NCBI RefSeq assembly: GCF_051014685.1 | Contig: NW_027478868.1 | Coordinates: 124,001-188,000, forward strand | DNA length: 64,000 nt | Direction: 5' to 3' | From: Ptiloglossa arizonensis | Taxonomy: Eukaryota; Arthropoda; Insecta; Hymenoptera; Colletidae | Shown: positions 1-12,794 of the stretch, one piece after another | How the letters are laid out: each line of letters begins with the position of its first letter | Numbering within the stretch: position 1 is the first letter of the stretch | Position numbers and translations under genes: made by a program | Notes under the pieces: model-generated | What the model saw: the letters and a program-made list of their open reading frames with translations, nothing else | The model's database searches: none | What the model was told of the DNA's origin: nothing

Positions 1-15
1 TTTTCAATGGGACAT
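1..15 (-). pseudogene. cox2: cox2 5' end (first five codons)
   Basis: Directly after trnL2 on the minus strand, an ATG opens a frame reading M-S-H-W-K with TGA as Trp. Insect cox2 usually starts with a similar Met-Ser-x-Trp and follows trnL2 directly. Only five codons lie in the window, so the call rests mainly on position. Confidence 0.6.
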
Positions 16-75
16 TTTTAATAAAAATATTAAATTTTATAAATGAATCTTAAATTCATGCACTAATCTGCCATA

Positions 76-81
<6 letters not shown>
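16..81 (-). tRNA. trnL2: Mitochondrial-type tRNA-Leu(UUR), anticodon UAA, in the NUMT
   Basis: A 66-nt cloverleaf can be drawn. The 7-bp acceptor arm pairs TCTTAAT with ATTAAAA with one C-A mismatch. The anticodon arm pairs ATGAA with TTCAT around a 7-nt loop TTTAAGA containing the UAA anticodon. The 5' part (ATGGCAGATTAGTGCA) matches the conserved insect trnL2 D-arm. It sits between cox1 and cox2 as in most insects and overlaps the cox1 stop codon by a few bases. Being in a nuclear copy, it is probably not functional. Confidence 0.8.
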
Positions 82-1605
<1,524 letters not shown>

Positions 1606-1723
1606 ATATTAATTATGCTAAAAATTAATATAACCAGTAGATCATAAATATAAATATAAATATTAAAAAAGTTATAAATAGATAATAGTTTAGAAAATTA
1701 AGGTTAATTTAATTATATATATT
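1606..1723. other. AT-rich spacer between nad2 and cox1, no tRNA resolved
   Basis: Ancestral insect mitochondria have trnW, trnC and trnY here. Only 118 bp is present, room for one tRNA at most, and I could not draw a convincing cloverleaf on either strand. Either the source mitochondrion has rearranged tRNAs, which is common in Hymenoptera, or the tRNAs have decayed or been deleted in the nuclear copy. Confidence 0.55.
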
Positions 1724-2532
1724 TTATTTAATTGAAGGGAAAAAATATAAGAAGGATATATTTAAATAATTTCATGACGTAATTAATCTTATAAAAAGAT
1801 ATACAATTATTAAAAGTATAAATTTTATTCTTGAATTTATTAATGTTTCTAGGATGATTCATTTCAGTATAAAGAGAGCTATACGTGGGAAATTTGTGTA
1901 CATAATAATTATTGAGTATAAAATAATTTTTCTTTTATTAGAGGTTAATATATTAAATTAGGAAGAAGAATTAATCTTTATTATTTTAAATATAAAAATT
2001 AAATTTGAAGAAATTATTGAATATAAAATGAAATATGTTAAAAATGTATCTTTGTTAATTATTAATAACATAACTATAATAGATGTTTGTATAACAGATG
2101 AATACCCTATAATTATTTTGATTGATTTTTTATTTAAGCAAATGATAGGGGCAATAATTACATTAATTAGGCAAATAAAAGAAATTTCATTATTAAATTT
2201 TAATGGGAGTTCTATAATAATTATAGGGATTAATTTTATTAAAGTTATTATAAAGAATAGATTAATTCAATTTAATGAATAAATTAAAGAAATGAATCGA
2301 ACATTTAAAGAGTACGTCCCAATTTTTAAGATAAGTGAAAAAAAAATTATTATTAAAAATAAATAATTAGATTTATTTCCAATTCTGTGTAAATTATTAT
2401 ATATAGTAAATAGTATAAATAAAATTCTTCTGGAGGCTAAAGAAATTAAAAAATTCACTAAATATGTATTTAGAGTATTAGTGTCAAATTTAACTATAGA
2501 TCAAATGATTTATAATAGAAATTATAAATATT
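1724..2532 (-). pseudogene. nad2: NADH dehydrogenase subunit 2, N-terminally truncated NUMT pseudogene
   Basis: Nad2 is a membrane subunit of respiratory complex I. In the mitochondrial code the minus strand reads a hydrophobic, multi-spanning protein of about 269 codons ending at TAA 1726-1724. A normal insect nad2 is around 330 residues, so roughly the first 60-70 are missing at the satellite junction. The clearest family signal is ILKIGTYSLNVRFISLIYSL followed by NWINLFFMMTLMKLIPM, matching the usual KIG-x-x-PFHFW...LSWMN...MTWQKI-x-P region. In-frame TAA codons occur at 1960-1958, 2512-2510 and 2524-2522. The last two lie next to the junction, where a different frame (ENIYNFYYKSFDL) looks more nad2-like, so a frameshift there is likely. 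The lost start and several stops mark it as a pseudogene. Confidence 0.8.
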
Positions 2533-2856
2533 CTCCCATATCTCGCGAACGGATTGACGAACTTCAGAAATTCCTGTTGCATCTGAAAGTTGAAACCCGC
2601 CCGATTACAATGGTATGTGTAGTTTTCCCCTAAGCCATTATAGTTATTGGTTTCGAGTATCAGACTTGCGAAAATTTTGATGGTTTCTCAACCATTCCTT
2701 AACTTCAAACTCCCATGTCTCGCGAACGGATTGACGAACTCGAGAAATTTCTGTTGCATCTGAAAGTAGAAACCCGCCCGATTACAACGGTATGTGTATT
2801 TTTGCCCTAGGCCATAGTAGTTATTGGTTTCGAGTATCAGACTTGCGAAAATTTTG

Positions 2857-2872
2857 ATGGTTTCTCAACCAT
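2857..2872. repeat. Conserved hairpin in the satellite monomer (example copy)
   Basis: ATGGTT-TCTC-AACCAT forms a 6-bp stem with a 4-nt loop. The same dyad sits at monomer positions 139-154 in most copies. Type B monomers change only the loop (TTTC) and keep the stem, while some block-6 and block-7 monomers (ATTGTT or ATGGTC) break one pair. Confidence 0.85.
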
Positions 2873-4125
2873 TCCTTAACTTCGAACTCCCATATCTCGC
2901 GAACGGATTGACGAACTCCAGAAATTCCTGTTGCATCTGAAAGTTGAAACCCGCCCGATTACAATGGCATGTGTAGTTTTCCCCTAAGCCATTATAGTTA
3001 TTGGTTTCGAGTATCAGACTTGCGAAAATTTTGATGGTTTCTCAACCATTTCTTAACTCCAAACTCCGATATTTCGCGAACGGACTGACGAACTTGAGAA
3101 ATTCCTGACGCATCTGAAAGTAGAAACTCGACCGATTACAATGATGTGTGTACTTTTCCCCGAGGCAATTCCAGTTATTGCTTTCTAGTATCAGACTTGC
3201 GAAAATTTTGATGGTTTCTCAACCATTCCTTAACTTCAAACTCCCATATCTCGCGAACGGATTGACGAACTCGAGAAATTCCTGTTGCATCTGAAAGCAG
3301 AAACTCGCCCGATTACAATGGTGTGTGTCCTTTTCCCGTAGGCCATTCCAGTTATTGGTTTCGAGTATCAGACTTGCGAAAATTTTGATGGTTTCTCAAC
3401 CATCTCTTAACTCCAAACTCCGATATTTCGCGAACGGACTGACGAACTTGAGAAATTCCTGACGCATCTGAAAGTAGAAACTCGCCCGATTACAATGGTG
3501 TGTGTACTTTTCCACTAGGCCATTCCAGTTATTGGTTTCGTGTATCAGACTTGCGAAAATTTGGATAGTTTCGCAACCATTCCTTAACTTCAAACTCCCA
3601 TATCTCGCGAACGGATTGACGAACTCGAGAAATGCCTGTTGCATCTGAAAGTAGAAACACTCCCGATTACAACGGTATATGTATTTTTCCCCTAGGCCAT
3701 TGTAGTTATTGGTTACGAGTATCAGACTTGCGAAATTATGATGGTTTCTCAACCATGCCTTCACTTGAAACTACTATATCTCGCGAACGGAATGACGAAC
3801 TCTATTATTTCCTGTTGCATCTGAAACTAGAAGCTCGCCCGATTACAATGGTGTATGTACTTTTCCCCTAGGCCATTCCAGTTACTGGTTTCGAGTATCA
3901 GACTTGGGAAAATTTTGATGGTTTCTCAACCATTCCTTAACTTCAAACTCCCATATCTCGCGAACGGATTGACGAACCCGAGAATTTCCTGTTGCATCTG
4001 ACAGCAGAAACTCGCCCGATTACAACGGTATGTGTATTGTTCTCCTAGGCCATAGTAGTTATTGGTTTCTTGTATCAGACTTGCGAAAATTTTGATGGTT
4101 TCTCAAACATTCCTTAACTTCAAAC

Positions 4126-4142
4126 TCCCGTATCTCGCGAAC
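4126..4142 (-). other. Perfect match to the CENP-B box consensus
   Basis: The minus strand reads GTTCGCGAGATACGGGA, matching NTTCGNNNNANNCGGGN at all nine fixed positions. The array consensus here is GTTCGCGAGATATGGGA, one C-to-T step from a full match. The match is seen directly. Binding by a CENP-B-like protein is not shown. Confidence 0.7.
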
Positions 4143-5015
4143 GGATTGACGAACTGGAGAAATTCCTGTTGCATCTGAAAGTAGAAACTCGCCCGATTAC
4201 AATGGTGTGTGTACTTTTCCCCGAGGCCATTCCAGTTATTGGTTTCGAGAATCAGACTAGCGAAATTTTGATGGTTTCTCAACCATTCCTTAAATTCAAA
4301 CTCCCATATCTCGCGAACGGATTGACGTACTCGAGGAATTCCTGTTGTATCTGAAAGTAGAAACTCGCCCGATTACATTGCTATGTGTACTTCTCCCCTC
4401 GGCCATTCCTGTTATTCGTTTCTAGCTTCAGAATTGCGAAAATTTTAATGGTTTCTCAACCATTCCTTAACTTCAAACTTCCACATCTCGCCAACGGATT
4501 GACGAACTCGAGAAATTCCTGTTGCATCTGAAAGTAGAAACTCGCCCCATTACAATGGTGTGTGTACTTTTCCCCGAGGCCATTCCAGTTATTGGTTTCT
4601 AGTATCAGACTTGCGAAAATTTTGATTGTTTGTCAACCATTCCGTAAATTCAATCTCCCATATCTCGCGAACGGATTGACGCATCCGAAAAATTTCTGTC
4701 GCATCTGAAAGTAGAAACTCGCCCGATTACAATGGTATGTGTATTTTTCCCCTAGGCCATTGTAGTTATTGGTTTCGAGTATCAGACTTGCCAAATTTTG
4801 ATGGTTTCTCAACCATTCCTCCACTTCAAACTCCTATATCTCGCGAACGAACTGAGGAAATCGAGTAATTTCTGTTGCATCTGAAATTAGAAACTCTCCC
4901 GATTACAACGGTATGCGTATTTTTGCCCTAGGCCATAGTAGTTATTGGTTTCGAGTATGAGACTTGCGAAATCTTGATGGTTTCTCAACCATACCTTAAC
5001 TTCAAACTCCCATAT

Positions 5016-5545
5016 CTCGCGAACGGATTGACGAACTCGAGAAATTCCTGTTGCATCTGAAAGTAGAAACTCGACCGATTACAATGGTGTGTGTACTCTT
5101 CGCCTCGGCCATTCCAGTTATTGGTTTCTAGCATCAGAATTGCGAAAATTTTGATGGTTTTTCAACCATCTCTTAACTCCAAACTCCGATATTTCGCGAA
5201 CGGATTGACGAATTCGAAAAATTTCTGTTGCGTCTGAAAGCAGAAACTCTCCCGATTAGAACGGTATGTGCATTTTTCCCCTAGGCCATTGTAGTTATTG
5301 GTTTCGAGTATCAGACTTGCGAAAATTTTGATGGATTCTCAACCATTCCTTAACTTCAAATTCCCATATCTCGTGATCGGATTGACGAGATCGCGAAATT
5401 CCTGTTGCATCTGACATCAGAAACTCGCCCGATTACAACGGTATGTGAATTTTTGCCCTAGGCCATAGTAGTTATTGGTTTCGAGTATCAGACTTGCGAA
5501 ATTATGATGGTTTCTCAACCATGCCTTCACTTGAAACTACTATAT
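5016..5545. repeat. Isolated B-C'-D-like monomer trio outside HOR-1
   Basis: Three adjacent monomers starting at 5016, 5193 and 5370 carry the diagnostic variants of HOR-1 types B (GTACTCTTCGCCTCGGCC), C' (ATTCGAAAAATTTCTG) and D (GATCGGATTGACGAG, plus the same 1-bp loss giving a 176-bp monomer). They differ from the HOR-1 copies by several bases each, so they look like relatives of the ancestor that was later amplified. Confidence 0.75.
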
Positions 5546-6960
5546 CTCGCGAACGGAATGACGAACTCTATTATTTCCTGTTGCATCTGAAACTAGAAGC
5601 TCGCCCGATTACAATGGTGTATGTACTTTTCCCCTAGGCCATTCCAGTTACTGGTTTCGAGTATCAGACTTGCGAAAATTTTGATGGTTTCTCAACCATT
5701 CCTTAAATTCAAACTCCCATACCTCGCGAACGGATTGACGAACTCGAGAAGTTCCTACTGCATCTGAAAGTTGAAACTCGCCCGATTACAACGGTATGTG
5801 TATTTTTGCTCTAGACCATAGTAGTTATTGGTTTCGAGTATCAGACTTGCGAAAACAGTGATGGTTTCTCAACCATTCCTTAACTTCAAACTCCCATATG
5901 TCGCGAACGGATTGACGAACTGGAGAAATTCCTGTTGCATCTGAAAGTAGAAACTCGCCCGATTACAATGGTGTGTGTACTTTTCCCCTAGGCCATTCCA
6001 GTTATTCGTTTCGAGTATTAGACTTGCGAAAATTTTGATCGTTTCTCAACCATTCCTTAACTTCAAACTGCCATATCTCGCGAACGGATTGACGAACTCG
6101 AGAAATTCCTGTTGCATCTGAAAGTAGAAACTCGCCCGATTACAATGGTGTGTGTACTTTTCCCCTAGGCCATTCCGGTTATTCGTTTGGAGTATTAGAC
6201 TTGCGAAAATTTTGATGGTTTCTCAACCATTCCTTAACTTCAAACTCCCATATCTCGCGAACGGATTGACGAACTCGAGAAATTCCTGTTGCATCTGAAA
6301 GTAGAAACTTGCCCGATTACAATGGTGTGTGTACTTTTCCCCTAGGCCATTCCAGTTATTGGTTTCGAGTATCAGACTTGCGAAAATTTTGATGGTTTCT
6401 CAACCATTCCTTAACTTCAAACTCCCATATCTCGCGAACGGATTGACGAACTTGAGAAATTCCTGACGCATCTGAAAGTAGAAACTTGCCCGATTACAAT
6501 GGGGTGTGTACATTTCCCCTAGACCATTCCAGTTATTGGTTTCGAGTATCAGACTTGCGAAAATTTTGATGGTTTCTCAACCATCTCTTAACTTCAAACT
6601 CCAATATCTCGCGAACGGACTGACGAACTAGAGAAATTCCTGTTGAATCTGAAAGCAGAGACTCGCCCGATTACAACGGTATGAGTATTTTTGCCGTAGG
6701 CCATAGTAGTTAATGGTTTAGAGTATCAGATTCCTAAAATTTTGATGGTTTCTCAACCATTCCTTAACTTCAAACTCCCATACCTCGCGAACGGATTGAC
6801 GAACTGGAGAAATTCCTGTTGCAACTGAAAGTAGAAATTCGCCCGATTACAACGGTATGTGTATTCCTTCCCTAGGCCATTCCAGTTATCGGTTTCGAGT
6901 ATCAGAGCAGCGAAAGTTTTGGTGGTTTCACAACAGTTCCATGACTTCAAACTCCCATAT

Positions 6961-8728
6961 CTCGCGAACGGATTGACGAACTCGAGAAATTCCTGTTGCA
7001 TCTGAAAGCAGACACTCGCCCGTTTACAACGGTATGTGTATTTTTGCCCTAGGCCATAGTAGTTATTGGTTTCGAGTATCAGACTTGCGAAAATTTTGAT
7101 GGTTTCTCAACCATTCCATAACTTCAAACTCCCATATATGGGAACGGATTTACGAACTCGAGAAATTCCTGTTGCATCTGAAAGTTGAAACTCGCCCGAT
7201 TACAACGGTATGTGTATTTTTGCTCTAGACCATAGTAGTTATTGGTTTCGAGTATAAGACATGCGAAAATTTTGATGGTTTCTCAACCATTGCTTAACTT
7301 CAAACTCCCATATCTCGCGAACGGATTTACGAACTCGAGAAATTCCTGTTGCATCTGAAAGCAGAAACTCGCCCGATTTCAACGGTTTGTGCATTTTTGC
7401 CCTAGGCCATATTAATTAATGTTTTCGAGTATAACACTTGCGAAAATTTTGATGGTTTCTCAACCATTCCTTAACTGCAAACTCCCATATCTCGCGAACG
7501 GATTGACGAACTCGAGAAATTCCTGTTGCATCTGAAAGCAGAAACTCGCCCGATTACAACGGTATTTGTATTTTTCCCCTAGGCCATTGTAGTTATTGCT
7601 TTCGAGTATCAGACTTGCGAAAACTTTGATGGTTTCTCAACCATACCTTAACTTCAAACTCCCATATCTCGCGAACGGATTGACGAACTCGAGAAATTCC
7701 TGTTGCATCTGAAAGTAGAAACTCGACCGATTACAATGGTGTGTGTACTCTTCGCCTCGGCCATTCCAGTTATTGGTTTCTAGCATCAGAATTGCGAAAA
7801 TTTTGATGGTTTTTCAACCATCTCTTAACTTCAAACTCCCATATTTCGCGAACGGATTGACGAATTCGAAAAATTTCTGTTGCGTCTGAAAGCAGAAACT
7901 CTCCCGATTAGAACGGTATGTGCATTTTTCCCCTAGGCCATTGTAGTTATTGCTTTCGAGTATCAGACTTGCGAAAACTTTGATGGTTTCTCAACCATAC
8001 CTTAACTTCAAACTCCCATATCTCGCGAACGGATTGACGAACTCGAGAAATTCCTGTTGCATCTGAAAGTAGAAACTCGACCGATTACAATGGTGTGTGT
8101 ACTCTTCGCCTCGGCCATTCCAGTTATTGGTTTCTAGCATCAGAATTGCGAAAATTTTGATGGTTTTTCAACCATCTCTTAACTTCAAACTCCCATATTT
8201 CGCGAACGGATTGACGAATTCGAAAAATTTCTGTTGCGTCTGAAAGCAGAAACTCTCCCGATTAGAACGGTATGTGCATTTTTCCCCTAGGCCATTGTTG
8301 CTATTGGTTTCGAGTATCAGACTTGCGAAAATTTTGATGGATTCTCAACCATTCCTTAACTTCAAACTCCCATATCTCGCGATCGGATTGACGAGCTCGC
8401 GAAATTCCTGTTGCATCTGACAGCAGAAACTCGCCCGATTACAACGGTATGTGTATTTTTGCCCTAGGCCATAGTAGTTATTGGTTTCGAGTATCAGACT
8501 TGCGAAATTTTGATGATTTCTCAACCATACCTTAACTTCAAACTCCCATATCTCGCGAACGGATTGACGAGCTCGAGCCATTCCTGTTGCATCTGCAAGT
8601 AGAAACTCGCCCGATTACAAAGATATGTGTATTTTTCGCCTAGGCCTTTGTAGTTATTGGTTTCGAGTATCAGACTTGCGAAAACTTTGATGGTTTCTCA
8701 ACCATACCTTAACTTCAAACTCCCATAT
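6961..8728. repeat. HOR-1 unit 1, 10-mer F-G-H-A-B-C-B-C'-D-E
   Basis: Ten monomers, 1768 bp. F carries GCAGACACTCGCCCGTTTAC, G begins ATGGGAACGGATTTACG instead of CTCGCG, H carries ATATTAATTAATGTTTTCG, and D is one base short. The C-B pair occurs twice in effect, which separates this form from the 8-mer. Confidence 0.9.
7130..7143. repeat. 14-bp perfect palindrome of type G monomers
   Basis: TCCCATATATGGGA is its own reverse complement. It is formed where the G monomer has lost the usual CTCGCG box. It recurs once per G monomer, at 8898, 10312, 11196, 13318, 15086 and 16854, and was not seen in the other monomer types. Confidence 0.9.
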
Positions 8729-10142
8729 CTCGCGAACGGATTGACGAACTCGAGAAATTCCTGTTGCATCTGAAAGCAGACACTCGCCCGTTTACAACGG
8801 TATGTGTATTTTTGCCCTAGGCCATAGTAGTTATTGGTTTCGAGTATCAGACTTGCGAAAATTTTGATGGTTTCTCAACCATTCCATAACTTCAAACTCC
8901 CATATATGGGAACGGATTTACGAACTCGAGAAATTCCTGTTGCATCTGAAAGTTGAAACTCGCCCGATTACAACGGTATGTGTATTTTTGCTCTAGACCA
9001 TAGTAGTTATTGGTTTCGAGTATAAGACATGCGAAAATTTTGATGGTTTCTCAACCATTGCTTAACTTCAAACTCCCATATCTCGCGAACGGATTTACGA
9101 ACTCGAGAAATTCCTGTTGCATCTGAAAGCAGAAACTCGCCCGATTTCAACGGTTTGTGCATTTTTGCCCTAGGCCATATTAATTAATGTTTTCGAGTAT
9201 AACACTTGCGAAAATTTTGATGGTTTCTCAACCATTCCTTAACTGCAAACTCCCATATCTCGCGAACGGATTGACGAACTCGAGAAATTCCTGTTGCATC
9301 TGAAAGCAGAAACTCGCCCGATTACAACGGTATTTGTATTTTTCCCCTAGGCCATTGTAGTTATTGCTTTCGAGTATCAGACTTGCGAAAACTTTGATGG
9401 TTTCTCAACCATACCTTAACTTCAAACTCCCATATCTCGCGAACGGATTGACGAACTCGAGAAATTCCTGTTGCATCTGAAAGTAGAAACTCGACCGATT
9501 ACAATGGTGTGTGTACTCTTCGCCTCGGCCATTCCAGTTATTGGTTTCTAGCATCAGAATTGCGAAAATTTTGATGGTTTTTCAACCATCTCTTAACTTC
9601 AAACTCCCATATTTCGCGAACGGATTGACGAATTCGAAAAATTTCTGTTGCGTCTGAAAGCAGAAACTCTCCCGATTAGAACGGTATGTGCATTTTTCCC
9701 CTAGGCCATTGTTGCTATTGGTTTCGAGTATCAGACTTGCGAAAATTTTGATGGATTCTCAACCATTCCTTAACTTCAAACTCCCATATCTCGCGATCGG
9801 ATTGACGAGCTCGCGAAATTCCTGTTGCATCTGACAGCAGAAACTCGCCCGATTACAACGGTATGTGTATTTTTGCCCTAGGCCATAGTAGTTATTGGTT
9901 TCGAGTATCAGACTTGCGAAATTTTGATGATTTCTCAACCATACCTTAACTTCAAACTCCCATATCTCGCGAACGGATTGACGAGCTCGAGCCATTCCTG
10001 TTGCATCTGCAAGTAGAAACTCGCCCGATTACAAAGATATGTGTATTTTTCGCCTAGGCCTTTGTAGTTATTGGTTTCGAGTATCAGACTTGCGAAAACT
10101 TTGATGGTTTCTCAACCATACCTTAACTTCAAACTCCCATAT
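8729..10142. repeat. HOR-1 unit 2, 8-mer F-G-H-A-B-C'-D-E
   Basis: Eight monomers, 1414 bp. It is the shortest complete form, lacking the C-B pair of unit 1 and otherwise matching it almost base for base. Confidence 0.9.
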
Positions 10143-12794
10143 CTCGCGAACGGATTGACGAACTCGAGAAATTCCTGTTGCATCTGAAAGCAGACACTCG
10201 CCCGTTTACAACGGTATGTGTATTTTTGCCCTAGGCCATAGTAGTTATTGGTTTCGAGTATCAGACTTGCGAAAATTTTGATGGTTTCTCAACCATTCCA
10301 TAACTTCAAACTCCCATATATGGGAACGGATTTACGAACTCGAGAAATTCCTGTTGCATCTGAAAGTTGAAACTCGCCCGATTACAACGGTATGTGTATT
10401 TTTGCTCTAGACCATAGTAGTTATTGGTTTCGAGTATAAGACATGCGAAAATTTTGATGGTTTCTCAACCATTGCTTAACTTCAAACTCCCATATCTCGC
10501 GAACGGATTTACGAACTCGAGAAATTCCTGTTGCATCTGAAAGCAGAAACTCGCCCGATTTCAACGGTTTGTGCATTTTTGCCCTAGGCCATATTAATTA
10601 ATGTTTTCGAGTATAACACTTGCGAAAATTTTGATGGTTTCTCAACCATTCCTTAACTGCAAACTCCCATATCTCGCGAACGGATTGACGAACTCGAGAA
10701 ATTCCTGTTGCATCTGAAAGCAGAAACTCGCCCGATTACAACGGTATTTGTATTTTTCCCCTAGGCCATTGTAGTTATTGCTTTCGAGTATCAGACTTGC
10801 GAAAACTTTGATGGTTTCTCAACCATACCTTAACTTCAAACTCCCATATCTCGCGAACGGATTGACGAACTCGAGAAATTCCTGTTGCATCTGAAAGTAG
10901 AAACTCGACCGATTACAATGGTGTGTGTACTCTTCGCCTCGGCCATTCCAGTTATTGGTTTCTAGCATCAGAATTGCGAAAATTTTGATGGTTTTTCAAC
11001 CATCTCTTAACTTCAAACTCCCATATTTCGCGAACGGATTGACGAATTCGAAAAATTTCTGTTGCGTCTGAAAGCAGAAACTCTCCCGATTAGAACGGTA
11101 TGTGCATTTTTGCCCTAGGCCATAGTAGTTATTGGTTTCGAGTATCAGACTTGCGAAAATTTTGATGGTTTCTCAACCATTCCATAACTTCAAACTCCCA
11201 TATATGGGAACGGATTTACGAACTCGAGAAATTCCTGTTGCATCTGAAAGTTGAAACTCGCCCGATTACAACGGTATGTGTATTTTTGCTCTAGACCATA
11301 GTAGTTATTGGTTTCGAGTATAAGACATGCGAAAATTTTGATGGTTTCTCAACCATTGCTTAACTTCAAACTCCCATATCTCGCGAACGGATTTACGAAC
11401 TCGAGAAATTCCTGTTGCATCTGAAAGCAGAAACTCGCCCGATTTCAACGGTTTGTGCATTTTTGCCCTAGGCCATATTAATTAATGTTTTCGAGTATAA
11501 CACTTGCGAAAATTTTGATGGTTTCTCAACCATTCCTTAACTGCAAACTCCCATATCTCGCGAACGGATTGACGAACTCGAGAAATTCCTGTTGCATCTG
11601 AAAGCAGAAACTCGCCCGATTACAACGGTATTTGTATTTTTCCCCTAGGCCATTGTAGTTATTGCTTTCGAGTATCAGACTTGCGAAAACTTTGATGGTT
11701 TCTCAACCATACCTTAACTTCAAACTCCCATATCTCGCGAACGGATTGACGAACTCGAGAAATTCCTGTTGCATCTGAAAGTAGAAACTCGACCGATTAC
11801 AATGGTGTGTGTACTCTTCGCCTCGGCCATTCCAGTTATTGGTTTCTAGCATCAGAATTGCGAAAATTTTGATGGTTTTTCAACCATCTCTTAACTTCAA
11901 ACTCCCATATTTCGCGAACGGATTGACGAATTCGAAAAATTTCTGTTGCGTCTGAAAGCAGAAACTCTCCCGATTAGAACGGTATGTGCATTTTTCCCCT
12001 AGGCCATTGTAGTTATTGCTTTCGAGTATCAGACTTGCGAAAACTTTGATGGTTTCTCAACCATACCTTAACTTCAAACTCCCATATCTCGCGAACGGAT
12101 TGACGAACTCGAGAAATTCCTGTTGCATCTGAAAGTAGAAACTCGACCGATTACAATGGTGTGTGTACTCTTCGCCTCGGCCATTCCAGTTATTGGTTTC
12201 TAGCATCAGAATTGCGAAAATTTTGATGGTTTTTCAACCATCTCTTAACTTCAAACTCCCATATTTCGCGAACGGATTGACGAATTCGAAAAATTTCTGT
12301 TGCGTCTGAAAGCAGAAACTCTCCCGATTAGAACGGTATGTGCATTTTTCCCCTAGGCCATTGTTGCTATTGGTTTCGAGTATCAGACTTGCGAAAATTT
12401 TGATGGATTCTCAACCATTCCTTAACTTCAAACTCCCATATCTCGCGATCGGATTGACGAGCTCGCGAAATTCCTGTTGCATCTGACAGCAGAAACTCGC
12501 CCGATTACAACGGTATGTGTATTTTTGCCCTAGGCCATAGTAGTTATTGGTTTCGAGTATCAGACTTGCGAAATTTTGATGATTTCTCAACCATACCTTA
12601 ACTTCAAACTCCCATATCTCGCGAACGGATTGACGAGCTCGAGCCATTCCTGTTGCATCTGCAAGTAGAAACTCGCCCGATTACAAAGATATGTGTATTT
12701 TTCGCCTAGGCCTTTGTAGTTATTGGTTTCGAGTATCAGACTTGCGAAAACTTTGATGGTTTCTCAACCATACCTTAACTTCAAACTCCCATAT
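10143..12794. repeat. HOR-1 unit 3, 15-mer with internal C/F recombinant
   Basis: Fifteen monomers, 2652 bp: F-G-H-A-B, a C/F hybrid monomer (11027-11203), then G-H-A-B-C-B-C'-D-E. It can be explained as two units joined by exchange between a C and an F monomer, with loss of C'-D-E between them. Confidence 0.88.
11027..11203. repeat. C/F hybrid monomer, first copy
   Basis: The left half is type C (ATTCGAAAAATTTCTG, CCCGATTAGAACGG, GTGCATTTTT). From about GCCCTAGGCCATAGTAG onward it is type F, including CATTCCATAAC. The switch lies in the shared stretch near 11105-11115, so it is an unequal crossover product with both parents still present nearby. Confidence 0.88.

Larger units (their letters stand above)
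2533..6960. repeat. Satellite block 1: mixed monomers at the NUMT edge
   Basis: About 25 monomers of mixed type next to the NUMT. The first (2542) and third (2896) share rare variants such as GTAGTTTTCCCCTAAGCC, and the fourth (3073) and sixth (3427) share CCAAACTCCGATATTTCGCG and CTGACGCATCTG, so a dimer repeat (354 bp) exists at the edge. Copies of one distinctive monomer with GGAATGACGAACTCTATT occur around 3735 and 5502, ten monomers apart. Monomers at the boundary are no more decayed than the rest. Confidence 0.85.

Noticed and set aside
1606..1723. A trnW or trnY gene
   Set aside because: No cloverleaf with a proper anticodon arm could be drawn from the sequence by eye.
2028..2282. 84-codon plus-strand ORF in the left part
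   Set aside because: It is the antisense shadow of nad2, whose minus-strand mitochondrial-code reading is clearly protein-like.
3396..3764. 122-codon minus-strand ORF, longest in the satellite
   Set aside because: It spans two satellite monomers. Because 177 is divisible by three, frames persist between monomers, and the consensus frame has a TGA in each copy (in GGTTGAGAAACC). Point changes remove it here by chance. It has no start context, no conserved protein pattern and no homologous gene.
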